28,206 bases of DNA from Saksenaea vasiformis B4078 (Eukaryota; Mucoromycota; Mucoromycetes; Mucorales; Saksenaeaceae), in the NCBI GenBank assembly GCA_000697055.1, contig JNDT01001121.1, positions 1-28,206 of the forward strand, read 5' to 3'. The position numbers were made by a program, and so were the translations under genes. Shown here in pieces: positions 1-10,734 of the stretch; the stretch's first letter is position 1, and every line of letters begins with the position of its first letter. The notes under the pieces were generated by a model. That model did not search any database, had not been told where the DNA came from, and worked only from the letters and a program-made list of their open reading frames with translations.

Positions 1-84
1 CCGTTTAGGCTGCATGACCGCTGTCCCGAACCGTCTTGGCCGTGTTGGTGCTTTATGCCCACACTCAAAGTACGTAAACGTTGT

Positions 85-101
85 CACACACACACACACA
101 C
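85..101. repeat. (CA)n microsatellite
   Basis: A short uninterrupted CA dinucleotide run. It is a simple-sequence repeat with no coding support in the overlapping small ORFs. Confidence 0.8.
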
Positions 102-216
102 TCAGTATCGCTCATCTCCCGCAACAGATTGCCAGACGATGTATCGCTTCAAGTCCTCTGCACGCCGTTCAAAAATGGCTGCTCCAATGCCGTCGGGTCA
201 CCCCCAACCTCTCGCC

Positions 217-518
217 GCCCCCACCGAATCAGGTGCGGGGCTTTGGCCCCCGTCGATGGACGGGAGTACCCTTCGGGGGTAAGTGAAATGGCATCCAAAG
301 TATTATCCATTTACTAACCATGAATTATTTTTTATGCTGCCCGAATAAATTTTGCGTCCACTGGAGAGACCAAGTTCATGTAAGTTGATTAATCCTCAGA
401 CGAAACATTGATGTACTAATGGCCGCATATTCGATCCTTCTTTAGCGCAAACTTGTCTCTTCAGAGGCGCAAGATTTATTTAGGGTAGCGTAAAAGATAA
501 TTCAATAAACAGTATTTA
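217..518 (+). repeat. dispersed fold-back repeat, copy 1
   Basis: This segment aligns along its length with 14581-14880 in the same orientation. Shared blocks include CCCCCACCGAA near the start, TACC(C)TTCGGGG followed by GTAAGT, GGCATCCAAA/GACATCCAAA, CATTTACTAACCATGAA, TATGCTG, and TTCAATAAA-AGTAT at the end. The 3' two thirds form a long imperfect inverted repeat (about 322-378 with 445-503). No protein is evident. It could be a MITE or fold-back element, or a structured repeat RNA. The limits are approximate because similarity fades at both ends. Confidence 0.7.
322..503. repeat. long inverted repeat (hairpin) inside copy 1
   Basis: The left arm (about 322-378) reads TTTTTTATGCTGCCCGAATA then TTTTGCGTCCACTGGAGAGA. 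The right arm (about 445-503) is its imperfect reverse complement: AACTTGTCTCTTCAG, GCGCAAGATTTATT, AGGGTAGCGTAAAAG. The loop starts with GTAAGT and ends CTTTAG, that is, it has GT-AG intron ends directly at the stem boundary. The second copy has the same layout. Confidence 0.65.
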
Positions 519-610
519 TGCTTGTCAAACGGAAGGTTGAGGAAGATTTTGAAGTGATTTTTCCAGAGCCTTCGAATGTTAACTCCGTCTTTGCCCTTCT
601 TTTTCTCCTC

Positions 611-620
611 ATATATATAA
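611..620 (+). promoter_or_regulatory. TATA-like element upstream of the gene at 655
   Basis: ATATATATAA lies about 35-45 bp before the ATG at 655, just after a pyrimidine-rich stretch. It is a plausible core promoter element for the small acidic protein gene. The call is positional only. Confidence 0.35.
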
Positions 621-654
621 GATACGTTAGACGTTGTCGGCTTACTTTCCCACA

Positions 655-1393
655 ATGGAGGTGGCATCGAGTTTCAACGTTCTGGTTAGCGACACACGTA
701 AACGTCCTCATTCTCCGACAGAATACGATCATTCCTCTTTATTTCAACCTGCACGGAAGAAACATCTCTCAAACAGTGACAATGATCAACATAAAACCAT
801 AGCGATCGCAGCATGGCAAGCACATACAGGTCAGAACGAAGACTAACGTTTGATGTCTTTTATTCACATGTACCTTACCAATAGAATGCGTCCAGACTCC
901 GGAGGGATTCAGCGCTGCTGCCTACGAAGAACCCATGACAGTCGATCAGACGACACCACTTTATGCGACATCGCGAGTCCCGAAGAGTACTTGCGTTCGT
1001 ATAGATAATATTGATGATTATCTAGCAGAAGGCGAATCTTCAGACGAGGACGAAGATGCAGGTCATCTTTGGACTACTGGAGAATCTACATTTGTCGAAG
1101 CTCATATTGGCGGTTCGTCCCTGCCAATGGAACGACGTGCAGGCGAAAAAAAATTGCGGATCCCTGAATTCGTACTCCGTGCTAATGCAAAAGACAGTCC
1201 GTCTGAATGCCTTGATGTGGTTCCTTACAAACCGCCGATCCTGTCAATAAAGGTAATTAATTCAAGTCCTCTGATCTATCACTAAGACTAGGAGTAGGCG
1301 ACGGATGAATCTGAAAAAGCTACCCCTAGCTGTGGAATGGAGTTAGACAACCAGGCAGACGCTTCCGATGTCACTGCTATGGAAATCGACTAA
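655..1393 (+). CDS. acidic nuclear-type protein of unknown function (3 exons, 212 aa)
   Basis: Exons are 655-829, 885-1252 and 1298-1391/1393. Introns are 830-884 (GT...TAG with a GACTAAC branch site) and 1253-1297 (GTAATT...GTAG). Joining them gives 212 residues ending TAMEID and TAA. The ATG at 655 is the first one in the open frame. The N-terminal third has two basic clusters, TRKRPHSP and PARKKHL, that look like nuclear localisation signals. The middle has an acidic patch (EGESSDEDEDAG, about residues 105-116). A conserved-looking segment KKLRIPEFVLRANA and an acidic C-terminal tail follow. I see no catalytic domain, signal peptide or membrane segment. Function unknown; a nuclear regulatory or adaptor role is only an inference from composition. 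Confidence 0.7.
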
Positions 1394-2428
1394 GCACCTC
1401 ATTATCTCTATATGCACATAAACAAAAACCCTTGTACATATAAACATGGCATGAAGCAATCCACTATTTTTACTGAAATATAGTTTAAGTTCTTCCAAAT
1501 AAATTTGGCGTTCAGAAACAACACAAGTGTATGTACTATTATCAAATTACGACAGAAGATACGCATTGATTTTTCATTTATTTACACTTCTCTTTACCAA
1601 TCCCACTCTAATTCCAACACTAGTGTAAGATCGTGCATCAGTGGACGATCTAGCACTTAATAAATTGGATGCGACAATGTCATACATGCTACAGAGCTGT
1701 ATCGATAGTTAAACCGCGTACCACATCTCATCACGCTGCCACGACTGTGCTTCTATTTGGCTTACATCCACTTCAATATCGGAGAGCTCGCTAACGACTC
1801 CCGTCAGGAAACAACGCTGCAAAGGTCTCTAGAATGTAAAACTTATCAGGGTTATGGCTCGCCCGCTATTCAGCAGACCTTGGATGTGGGTTGTAGGATG
1901 CGCAAAGGTGCAGAAAATGTCATGCAAAGATTGAGCTGGCATGAACGAAGGTCATGGGGTTTGGTCAGTGCAGACCTTATTTGAACCAAAATAAGTTAAT
2001 ATCCAAAAATCCATCATTATAGGAAATGAACATTGTGGCCTACGCGTTACTTCACTGGATGCCTCGCATCTTTGGGCCTAGGAACAGCAACGACAAACAA
2101 ATCAAAGATCGATTTGATAACTCCGCTGTCTATGCAGCAGTACTTCATATTCCAACCAATCAAATTCGGGGTCTGGCTATTCATGCTGATACTACGACGT
2201 CTATCGTTGACACTCTTTCACTTTTGTGGAAGTATCTCAATAAATTGTTTTGTATTGCGTTACATATACGCTCCAGATATATCATTGTTGATAGAAGGTT
2301 AATATAAAAAAGCAATATTCGAAGTGGCTGAAGAGCCAGCAATGGACCAAGAAGAAATGCATACCTCAGTGATAAAAAAAAGGCAATTAGTTCTTTCCTG
2401 CATTTCATTTTTCTTTTCAACCGATATG
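1394..2428. other. intergenic region, no firm gene
   Basis: This is the 3' region of the acidic-protein gene and the 5' region of the mannosyltransferase. Open frames here (1757-1984 and two overlapping ones at 2026-2307) lack convincing starts, splice junctions or family motifs. A pyrimidine-rich tract at about 2390-2425 lies just before the mannosyltransferase ATG and is probably its core promoter. Confidence 0.5.
1757..1984 (+). other. possible coding fragment, weakly HR1-like
   Basis: An open stretch of about 75 codons begins with a non-ATG codon. It contains AIQQTLDVGCRMRKGAENVM, which resembles the 'IxxLxxExxxKxGAENL' signature of HR1 (Rho-binding) coiled coils. It has no start codon of its own, and no partner exon with a compatible phase was found. 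It may be an exon relic or chance. Confidence 0.2.
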
Positions 2429-3947
2429 TTTTACCTGGAAGGAGACCAAACGTATTCCCCCACATCACTCCTTAAAAATAAACCACTACCCCGCCGAGTT
2501 CTATCACGCCATTGCTCCAAGATATGTCTAATCGGTTGTATAATTCTCCTTGCCTTTGTCTACGGTTGCAGTGTGCTGTGGTCTTCCTCATCACAAAGCT
2601 GGACAATCGACCCTCGTGATATGGATTTGATCCAGTCACTTTATAAGACAAGCAAGGCTAGCGATGATCAATCACACGCTGTATCGGCTTCCTCAGTGCT
2701 TGCGGAGCACCGACAAGCTAAGCATCTTGGTCCAACCTTTGTACATGACCGAGATATTCCCCTTGATATTTGGAAACAATTACCCACGCGCGGTGCGTTG
2801 TACATGCTGGTCCGCAACGAGAACCTACAGGAAGCGCGAGCTGCAATGAAAAGTATAGAAGCTCGATTTAATCACAGATTTCATTATCCCTGGATACTCC
2901 TAAACAACCAGTACTTCTCCTCAGACTTTCGTCGCTACATCTCCAAAATTACACAGTCGCCCATTTACTATGGCAAAGTGGACTTGGAAGCATGGGACTA
3001 TCCGAGCTGGATAGATGTGCCGCTGGCGGAGTTAAAGATGTTAGAAATGGAAGTGGATGATGTATACAGAGGAGGAAGTTTGTCTTATCATCAGATGCTA
3101 AGGTATCAATCAGGCTTGTTCTACTGGCATCCCCTTTTCAAGGACGTTGACTACATGTGGCGAGTGGAACCTGGAGCCCACTATCCATGCGACATGGACT
3201 TTGATCCGTTCCACTTCATGAAAGAAAATAACAAGACACTTGGTAAATCTGGATCTTCTACTTATACATATTTTTAACAGGAACTTAGGGTTCACTTTAA
3301 CCATGCGAGAGGCACCTAACACAATACGTACCCTGTGGGATGCAACGCGTGGCTTTATGGACAATCATCGTGATGACGTACTTCCGTCTAACAAAACTAT
3401 CCTACCGTGGATTATCGATTCCGATAACCAATACAATATGTGTCATCTGTGGAGTAATTTCGAGATTGTGGATATGGAGTTTCTAAGATCTCCTGCTTAT
3501 AATGCATATTTTGAGCATCTGGATTGGACCGGCGGCTTTTTCTACGAGAGGTAAGGATGTATAAAAGGGTTGGAGGAGTTGTACGATCTTAATTGTGTAG
3601 GTGGGGAGATGCTCCGGTTCGTACAATGGCGGCGGCGATGTTCCTTCGACGCGATCAGGTCCACTTTTTCAATCAAATCGGGTATACGCATTCCGTCGCT
3701 ACCCATTGTCCATTCGATCATAAATATATTCAGCAATGTAGCTGCGCATTGGAAGACAATTATGGCAATAGTTTTTGCTTTTTAAGCACATGTAGAAAGA
3801 ATCATACTAACTTTAATAGTAGATTTCCACGATGACAGCTGCACGATCAGTTTGCTACGCTATCTCGATGAGGATACACTTGATCGCATGATGAAGTTTG
3901 CAAAATCGGAATTACCAGACGAAGACTATCGAAAACTACAAGTTTGA
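2429..3947 (+). CDS. GT15 alpha-1,2-mannosyltransferase (KRE2/MNT1 family), 4 exons, 457 aa
   Basis: Exons are 2429-3242, 3289-3550, 3601-3770 and 3820-3947. The three introns are 46-50 nt; the last has a GTTTTT donor and a TACTAAC branch site. The protein is type II: a short basic cytosolic tail, a signal anchor at about residues 33-52 (ICLIGCIILLAFVYGC), then a lumenal GT15 domain. Family motifs seen are YHQMLRYQSGLFYWHPL, YMWRVEPGAHYPCD, NMCHLWSNFEIVDM (with the conserved Glu), LDWTGGFFYERWGDAPVR and FFNQIGYTHS. GT15 enzymes use GDP-mannose to extend O- and N-linked mannose chains in the Golgi. In-frame ATGs at 2342 and 2357 would add up to 29 residues. I prefer 2429 because the upstream pyrimidine tract looks like promoter. 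Confidence 0.9.
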
Positions 3948-4691
3948 TTCTAATAGGAAGATAGAAAGATAATTAACGATAAGCAAGTGCTTTTACTTTT
4001 CAACTGTATATCTAAGTTCGTTCTCACACATTGCAGAGAATATCTCGCGTGACCGACTCTTGATCTTTGAAACCTTCTTTATTTGGTTGTATCAAGTAAA
4101 TAAGTCATGGTTAAAGGATGTCCCAATAGGCTTTCAAATAAACCTTTCGATTATTTGCATTTTATTAGCATCTTGTTGTTTGGTCGGTAAAATAGGGTCT
4201 AAGAAGATGCTGTCAATGTTTCATAGTTATACATTCTTTGAAAATAGCCGTACGATTGCCGGTGCTGCTCGTTCAATTTCTAATTTCTAGTACACTACTT
4301 GATAGCACGTATTGTGACTTTAGAAAAAGAAAAATGATATATAGCAACGCAAAGCTGTTGCTGTTCCAGGGATGAAAATGGAGAAACAATGAGTATTTGT
4401 TACGCATGTTTCTTCTTGACTTTGACCAACTAATGAAGCGTCAGATGTATGGCAGCAGTTATTGCAGATATGCCATTCTTTTTTTTTTCTCTGGATATGG
4501 CTTCCACATGATGTATGCCTCATGCAAGACGTTCTAATAAGCTGTGGTGGAAGTTTCACTGATAATGTTAGAGTGGGAAATTTGCTAGACTGATACCGGC
4601 GCATTATTTCCAAAGTCTAACAAACACTGAACATTTTATTTTTAAACACCAGAAAATAGGTTTTGTCTATTTCTTTGCAACAGACACGCCT
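3948..4691. other. intergenic region, nothing firm
   Basis: This holds the 3' flank of the mannosyltransferase gene and the promoter side of the LRR gene. It is AT-rich, with small open frames on both strands (for example 4060-4290 and the complement of 4320-4613) that show no family motif or splice continuity. I see no RNA gene. Confidence 0.5.
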
Positions 4692-6903
4692 ATGGGAGAC
4701 GTTAAAGTAGTCGCCACATTGTACGACGTATTATGGAGACTAGATATGACAGACGTTAAGACCTTGTACGTGAATTAGATTATTTTTTGCGTTAGCATAT
4801 TAACAGAATCCACAATTCATATGCAAACCAACAAGACCTCCACGCCTGGTTTACCGAGCTTCACTTTTTGGTATCCACAGATCTGAACCTGTCGAGCAGC
4901 TCCTGCTCCGTCGAAACGATATCACCTCGTTGAAGAAATATGTCAAGACCATCGCGAGAATGAGACACCAATTGCGTGAACTTTCCTTGCGCGATAATCT
5001 TCTCAATCAGTTTCCAAAAGAGATACTTGTACTTAAACATCTAACTTCGCTATCTCTTGCCAATAACTGTATCGATCAAATTTCTTCCAACACATTATCA
5101 CAGCTACAGAGTTTGCGGTGGTTGTCACTGGCACAAAACAAACTGCAGGAATTGCCTCACGATATGGTTCAGTGCAGCGAGCTTCGAGGTATCAATCTGG
5201 ATAGTAATCACCTAAAAAGCAAGTACAGTAAACAGGCATAAGGAAATAGTAACGTTCTTTTAGGCGTTCCCAAGATACTGTACCGCTTTAACAAGTTGGA
5301 GACGTTGACCTTAATGAACAACGCGATTCGATGGCTGGACAACGATCCTTTCCCATCCAGCCTTTTTACGTTGAATCTTGCTCACAATACATTGACAGAA
5401 TTTCCATCCACACTTGTACGTTATCCACCGCCTTCATTGATGTACTTGAACCTCTCCGGAAACATCTTGGGTAGCCTTCCTGCCGAATTTTTAAGCACAG
5501 GTTACGAAAAACTGACAAGCTTGGATTTACACACGTGCGGCTTGGAGACAATACCAGCATCCTTTTTTAACGCCCTCGCCACTCGCTGCCAGAAGCTAAA
5601 ACGCCTTAACCTAGCAATCAATGCATTGACAGAGCTCCCGTCCGAAATTGGTGAATTACAGAGCGTACAGTGGCTCAACTTAAACGACAACCGCTTAAGA
5701 ACATTACCTGCAACATTCTCGAAGTTAACGAATCTGGTAAAATTGGGCGTGGTAGAGAATAATCTCCAGAAACTACCGCCCTACATGTTTTGCCACCTCC
5801 GTAAGGTGGACAAGGTGGATCTTCGATGTAACAAGTTACAGTACCTGCCACCGTCCATTCTTTCGCTGGCATCTTCGCAGGAAGTTGATAGGGCAGATGA
5901 TTTGGCTATTGCGAGAAGCGTTTTTCCGGCATACTTCCCTTCATGTCGTGATGACCCTGGATGCTTTGATTGCGGCGGATCTCTACATACTCTTATGCTA
6001 TGCAACAACAAACACTTGGAATACACGGATGGTATCTATTGCGAAGTGAAGATAGGCGAGAAATGCATGGATATCCAGGTCATCGACATCAATAGGCTTT
6101 TCTGGCGCATGGAAACGTCATACATACAAAGAAAGCTCTTGCTGAGACAGACACTCTATCAGTCACAGAGAGGCACTAGTAAAAGAAGTAGCGCGAGTCT
6201 ACAGCGAATAGCATGTGATGTGCTCATTCAGATACCGTCTTTGAGAGAGCTTGCGGCGCGAGATTTTTTAAACAAAAAATTCATAACATGGACGTCGGGA
6301 TCTGCACGGAACCGCATAGGTGAATGGTGCGATTGTCAACAATTGAACTCACACTGTGATCTCCGGCAACAATTCTTGGACGATATCATCCCAGAGACGA
6401 TGCCGATTCTTCTTCGAGAGGATATTTACAAAGGAGCGCAACAATGTGCCGCTTGTGGATATTGGTACACTTACTCCCCTGTCAAGGTCGGCTATCTCTC
6501 CCGGATTTGTGAGAATCGAACAGTAGTCCCTATCCGAGCAACGGTGTGCTCAACTGACTGTGCGCTTCATTCTATGCTGCGAATAAGCGTCGCAAGACAG
6601 CGATGCCAAGCAAGTCATGCTGATGATGCAGCAGCAGCGACGCCCCCTGGGACTGTGTTCAATGAACAGATAGCAGAAGAGACCACGGTGGCAAGTCAAA
6701 ACGACGACGTTTCTGCAAGCGTTATGCTTCCAGAACGCTCTACGCAAAATTCTCCACGTCGGGGAGGTAAACCTCTTTTTCTTTCTTTCTTTCCAGAGTT
6801 GCGGTTACTCATGGTTACTTGTACTAGCTTCGAAGCCACGTCTCTGGATGCTTGCATTCCGACGCCGTTTGAGTGCATTACGTGTGAAGTTGACTCCGAA
6901 TAG
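4692..6903 (+). CDS. leucine-rich-repeat protein with LRRC58-like C-terminal cysteine module (3 exons, 683 aa)
   Basis: Exons are 4692-4765, 4881-5218 and 5264-6903. Intron 1 (115 nt) is GTACGT...CACAG. Intron 2 (45 nt, 5219-5263) is GC-AG: GCAAGT...TTTTAG. Using it restores a perfect LRR register (INLDSNHLKSVPKILYRFN). Residues from about 30 to 290 carry LRRs of the LxxLxLxxNxLxxLP type. After a variable stretch comes a C-terminal module starting IPSLRELAARDF (about 460), with CAACGYWYTY (about 531) and RTVVPIRATVCSTDC (about 553-567). From family knowledge, that order (ELAAR, CxxC, hydrophobic core, CxxxC) matches animal LRRC58. The C-terminal 110 residues are low-complexity. A 30-nt GTAAAC...TTCCAG segment (6767-6796), if spliced, would keep the frame. 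Likely a protein-binding adaptor; the ligand is unknown. Confidence 0.8.
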
Positions 6904-9065
6904 ATACTGCCGGCAGCGAAGGCAAACAACATCTTCAAGTCCCTCCTCGTCCATGCTGGTCATGCGACCTTCTAGCAATCAAACATTGCATAGGGCTGCA
7001 AATATTCTGCATAGAGGATCACCATCCGACATACGCCACTATCAAGTCTTACAGCCGTCAGAGTACGCCGTTCCTTTAGCCTACAATCATCTTCCAAATA
7101 GTGCTCTACGCTTGCAGCGTTTCTAGTTTGATTATGAAATAGTTAGCTTTAGTGACATCCACTAAGAAGAATCACTAGCCTCTTGCTTGATATAAATTCG
7201 TGAATCTCGCCAGCGGCTATCGCTGTTCCATTGAGTGAACCGTCCTCCTTTGTTCTACTGCTTACGCTAGTTATCCGTTATGGTCGGCTTTATGTACCGT
7301 AGCGGCTTACCACAGAGACGTTGACCGTTCTGCGATTCTTACAGCGAATTTCTTGCAGTGACCTTTAACAAGCTCATCTCAAAAACAAGTAGGCTATCGA
7401 CTTCCTTGTGTGGCCTCGTATGCACCATAGATTGGATTGCCATATCCCGACTATATTTCATAGGTTTGATCAAGGTTTTGCTCAGCACAGTACTGGTGCA
7501 TGGTGGGCGTTACGATTGCTCTATTTTATAGTATTACGAGAAAGCTGGAAGCGTGCACCTAAATGACAAGTACACTTTGTTTACAATATGATGTACGTAT
7601 GTCAGTGAGGTGGTAAATCCTATTTCAGGAAAATAGTTTGCAAAAGAATATAGATTTCGGGAATGCTTATGTCCACGTGCGGAGATCTTTTGGCACGAAA
7701 GATCAAGTATTTCAGCACCACCGTGTTATCTGGATCAGTCAATTCTATTGGCGAAGCGTGTATCTTCTTACGCATTGGGGATGGAAAAACTACAGCGGCA
7801 ATTTCTGCTTCCTCTCTCATTTTCCAAGGCCATGGCGTTGCTTGAGGGTTTACTCGTTTATATATTACCCGCAGAGTTTTTAACATTTCAGCACATTACA
7901 TGTATTAATGTATGTAAAAATGCTTGAAATTGTGTGAACAAGACAAAGGATGAGGCAGGATAGAAAAAGCCGTAGGATATCTAAGATTTCCCAAATTGGA
8001 GGATTTTGCAGTCGTGATATACATGATCTGCAACGGTTCCTGATGATTATAGTGGTACGGCGCTTCAAAACTGACGTTTAAGGTCATTTCCAGTACAAAA
8101 AGTAGTGTAATTAAAGTTCTGCACTGATTTATATATATACTTGCTAAATCCATATATCATAGTCGGTAGCAACAGAGAGAACTTTGAAAGAAAGTTAGAA
8201 AGTTAAATGTACTAAACCTCAGATAGTTCAACCTTTATCATGCGCTCTTCCCTAGGCTAAAACTATACAATCGACGTTGAGTCGCCCTTGTTCATTTTCA
8301 ATCCTCAGCCGATTCTCCCCGACAGTTGAAGCTATCGGGGGCGACCAACATATTCTGTTTTTACACTGCCGAAGCTACTTCTTTCATAGTTGCTTGCGTT
8401 GATAAGCCTTACATCACATTTGTCTCAGGATACTCGTCAGTATCATGAAGTGTTAACTATCCTCTGTAGCGCATACCATCACATCTTGCCTTACCACTTG
8501 GAGCTACTCGCTCTATCTCATAATCAATTTCGTTATAGCCAATTGTCTTTTATGTCCTTTTCCTGCCCACTCGAACGGTCCGTGAGGATTCAGTCGGCTC
8601 GCCTTTATATAGTAAAGCCAGACTCTCGTCTTCGTATAGTCTTTCCACCAGCATTCGTCCTAGTTCCATTCAGCCTCTCAGACATGGCGACCTCCTTACA
8701 ATTTTCGCCATACCGCTGGTTCTAACGGACTTACCTTTCACCTTTCTCTACTCATAGCCGATTTTCCTTCCACCCAGATACACCAGAATTGAAAACATTT
8801 CACATTGAACCTTTGTAAATAGCTAGCTGCTATACAGTCGAAATTCAGGCCGTGTCTGCGGCACAGTAAAATCATGAGGTGTTGATAAAGGAAAAGTGCT
8901 TCGTTGCACGTGAGTGATACCATTCCATTCCAATCCCCGCTTGAAGCGAGCAGAGGTTGTTAAAAAAAAAGACACGCAACAGAAAAGATAGAAGTTTCCT
9001 TCTTATCCTTTCATTCCTTTTCTTCATCTTTTTCCTTTCAGAGCCGAAAAAGCTAAACACATACG
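6904..9065. other. 2.2-kb gap without a convincing gene
   Basis: An open frame overlapping the LRR 3' end (6848-7126, +) gives an S/R-rich tail with no known motif and could be an alternative C-terminus. At 7620-7886 both strands are open in overlapping frames, without ATG-initiated or spliced support. A long frame at 8390-8725 starts with TTG and shows no domain. A GC-rich hairpin (CCCCGA...TCGGGG) lies near 8317-8340. The last ~150 bp are the leader of the hexokinase-like gene. Confidence 0.45.
8910..9041 (+). other. probable 5'-UTR intron of the hexokinase-like gene
   Basis: A consensus donor GTGAGT at 8910 and a strong polypyrimidine tract ending CCTTTCAG at 9041 lie 24 bp before the ATG at 9066. 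Donor quality and acceptor tract suggest a 132-nt leader intron. There is no transcript evidence in the sequence itself. Confidence 0.4.
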
Positions 9066-10734
9066 ATGCCAGACCGGGAGTCAGGTAGCAGGAGCACTGG
9101 AAGAAACAGACGTCCGATGGCTCGCCCAACCCATCTCATGCACGGTTCACCTCAACAACAATCAGTCCTCGAAGAAATTCAGGAATTATTTCATGTGTCT
9201 GATGACCAGCTGGAAGCTATTGTCCGAGGATTCGGTGAAGAAATGAAAGAGGGTCTCGCGGCTGAACACCCTCAGAATTCGTCTCCTAAACTTGATCTGA
9301 AGATGATTCCGTCTTACGTTACTGGTAAGAGACGGCTTTCCGTAGTAGGAATTAACAATGAGATAGGTTATCCCACTGGTTACGAAAAAGGCACCTATTT
9401 AGCGTTGGAGATCAGTGGAGTGGATATTTATGTATGTCAAGTAACACTGAAAGGCGAGGGTGGGAAATTAGCTATCAACCAATACCAGTACAAGATCCCC
9501 GACCATCTGACAGCCGGCGATGATATTGTTATCCTTGTTGATTATGTGGCGGACTGTGTTGCGGATTTCCAGCGGCGGATTGGTGCAGGAAAACAAGTGT
9601 ACTCTATGGCCATCAGCATTGGTTTTGCTGTACGTCAGACAGGCCTTGATCGCGGTAACATTGTCGCGCTTGAGCACGGTTTTGAATTTCCTAATGTCAT
9701 TGGATGCGATGCCGTTGATTTATTCGACAAACGATTTCAAGCAAAAGGCCTTGGCGTTAAAATTGTTGCCATTGCGAATGGTATAATTCTGTTCCATTCA
9801 AGCTTGTGATGACTGAATATCTTTTTTTTTTTTAGATGGCGTTTGTACGTTATTGGCTCATGCTTATCAGCACCCTTCAACTCGACTTGGCATTGTTCAC
9901 AGCGCAGGAACCAATTGCGCATTCTACGATAAAATCTCAAATATGAGCAAGTTTATGGCACAACAGCGTCAGCAAGATGAGCTGCTACCAAACACAGATA
10001 TGATCATCAATACGGAATGGTGCAGTTTTTCCCGATCCTTGCCAATGACACACTTTGATAAGCTTGTTGATTCAGAATCTAACAACCACGGTATTCATAT
10101 CTTTGAAAAAATGACGACGGGCATGTACATTGGTGAGATTGTGCGCCAAGTACTGGTTCATCTGGTCGACGATCGTCAAATTCTGTCTTTCGATATGAGC
10201 GATGAATGTTTACTCCGTATTCCATACCACTTTGATACGAGCTACATGTATGTCTGTGAGGCAGATGATGATTGGGAAAACCTCGAGAAAACGCGGGTCG
10301 TGCTGGAGGAAATGTGCAAGGTTGAAGAAACCACCTTGGCGGATCGAGAGATTGTGAAGAAAGTATGTGAATTGGTGGGACATCGTGCGGCGGTGTTGCT
10401 GGGTGCTGGCACCGCAAGTGTAGTGCAGTACATGGTTGAATCAGGCATTGGCTTGGAGCAGAAGGAAGGGTTTGCAATAGGTAAATTGCAGCAAAAAGAA
10501 AAAAAAAGGTGACACTAATATTCTGTGATATAATCAGCGATCAGCGGAGACGTCTACAAGGATTATCCGTCCTTCCATCCACGTATGTGTGAAACGCTGA
10601 AGGCACTCATTTCCGAAGAGGTGGCAACAAAGTTGTCGGTGGGAATTGTCGAACATTCACGCATTGTCGGTGCTACCATTGTCGCTATGATGGCGGAAAA
10701 GATGGATCAACAGCAGGATGTGGAAATGCTCTAA
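9066..10734 (+). CDS. hexokinase-fold protein with degenerate active site (3 exons, 518 aa)
   Basis: Exons are 9066-9780, 9836-10480 and 10538-10734, with introns of 55 and 57 nt. The full hexokinase order is recognisable: an N-terminal helix region (LEEIQELFHVSDDQLEAIV), the small-domain strand GTYLALEISGVDIYV (about 109-123), NDGVCTLLAHAYQHP (about 238), DMIINTEWCSF, and MTTGMYIGEIVRQVL. Against the usual family motifs, phosphate-1 LGGTNFRV has become ISGVDIYV, the GFTFSxPxxQ/WTKGF sugar segment reads IGFAVRQT...LEHGF, and the C-terminal adenosine-binding stretch is altered. The catalytic-base Asp (D239, in AND) is kept. The size is normal for a fungal hexokinase and there is no frameshift. 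I infer a low-activity or non-catalytic regulatory hexokinase-like protein, comparable in concept to the catalytically silent hexokinases of other fungi. Confidence 0.85.

Noticed and set aside
6848..7126. plus-strand frame extending past the LRR protein stop
   Set aside because: Using it as a C-terminal exon needs a donor phase that the available GTAAAC donor at 6767 does not give with the CAG acceptor. Kept only as an alternative tail.
7679..7715. weak resemblance to the U2 snRNA 5' region (CTTTTGGC...AGATCAAGT)
   Set aside because: The GUAGUA branch-recognition element, the Sm site and the downstream U2 stems are missing.
7620..7886. overlapping open frames on both strands
   Set aside because: Neither has an ATG-based gene model, splice continuity or a domain I can name. 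Both cannot be coding, and I have no basis to choose.
8281..8345. tRNA-like pairing GTCGCCC...GGGCGAC with a CCCCGA/TCGGGG hairpin
   Set aside because: The 3' stem halves overlap by two bases, the inner loop is 12 nt, and no anticodon arm or B-box (GGTTCGANTCC) can be placed.
10079..10477. 132-codon minus-strand open frame
   Set aside because: Antisense shadow of hexokinase-like exon 2; the translation is low-complexity Pro/His/Cys.
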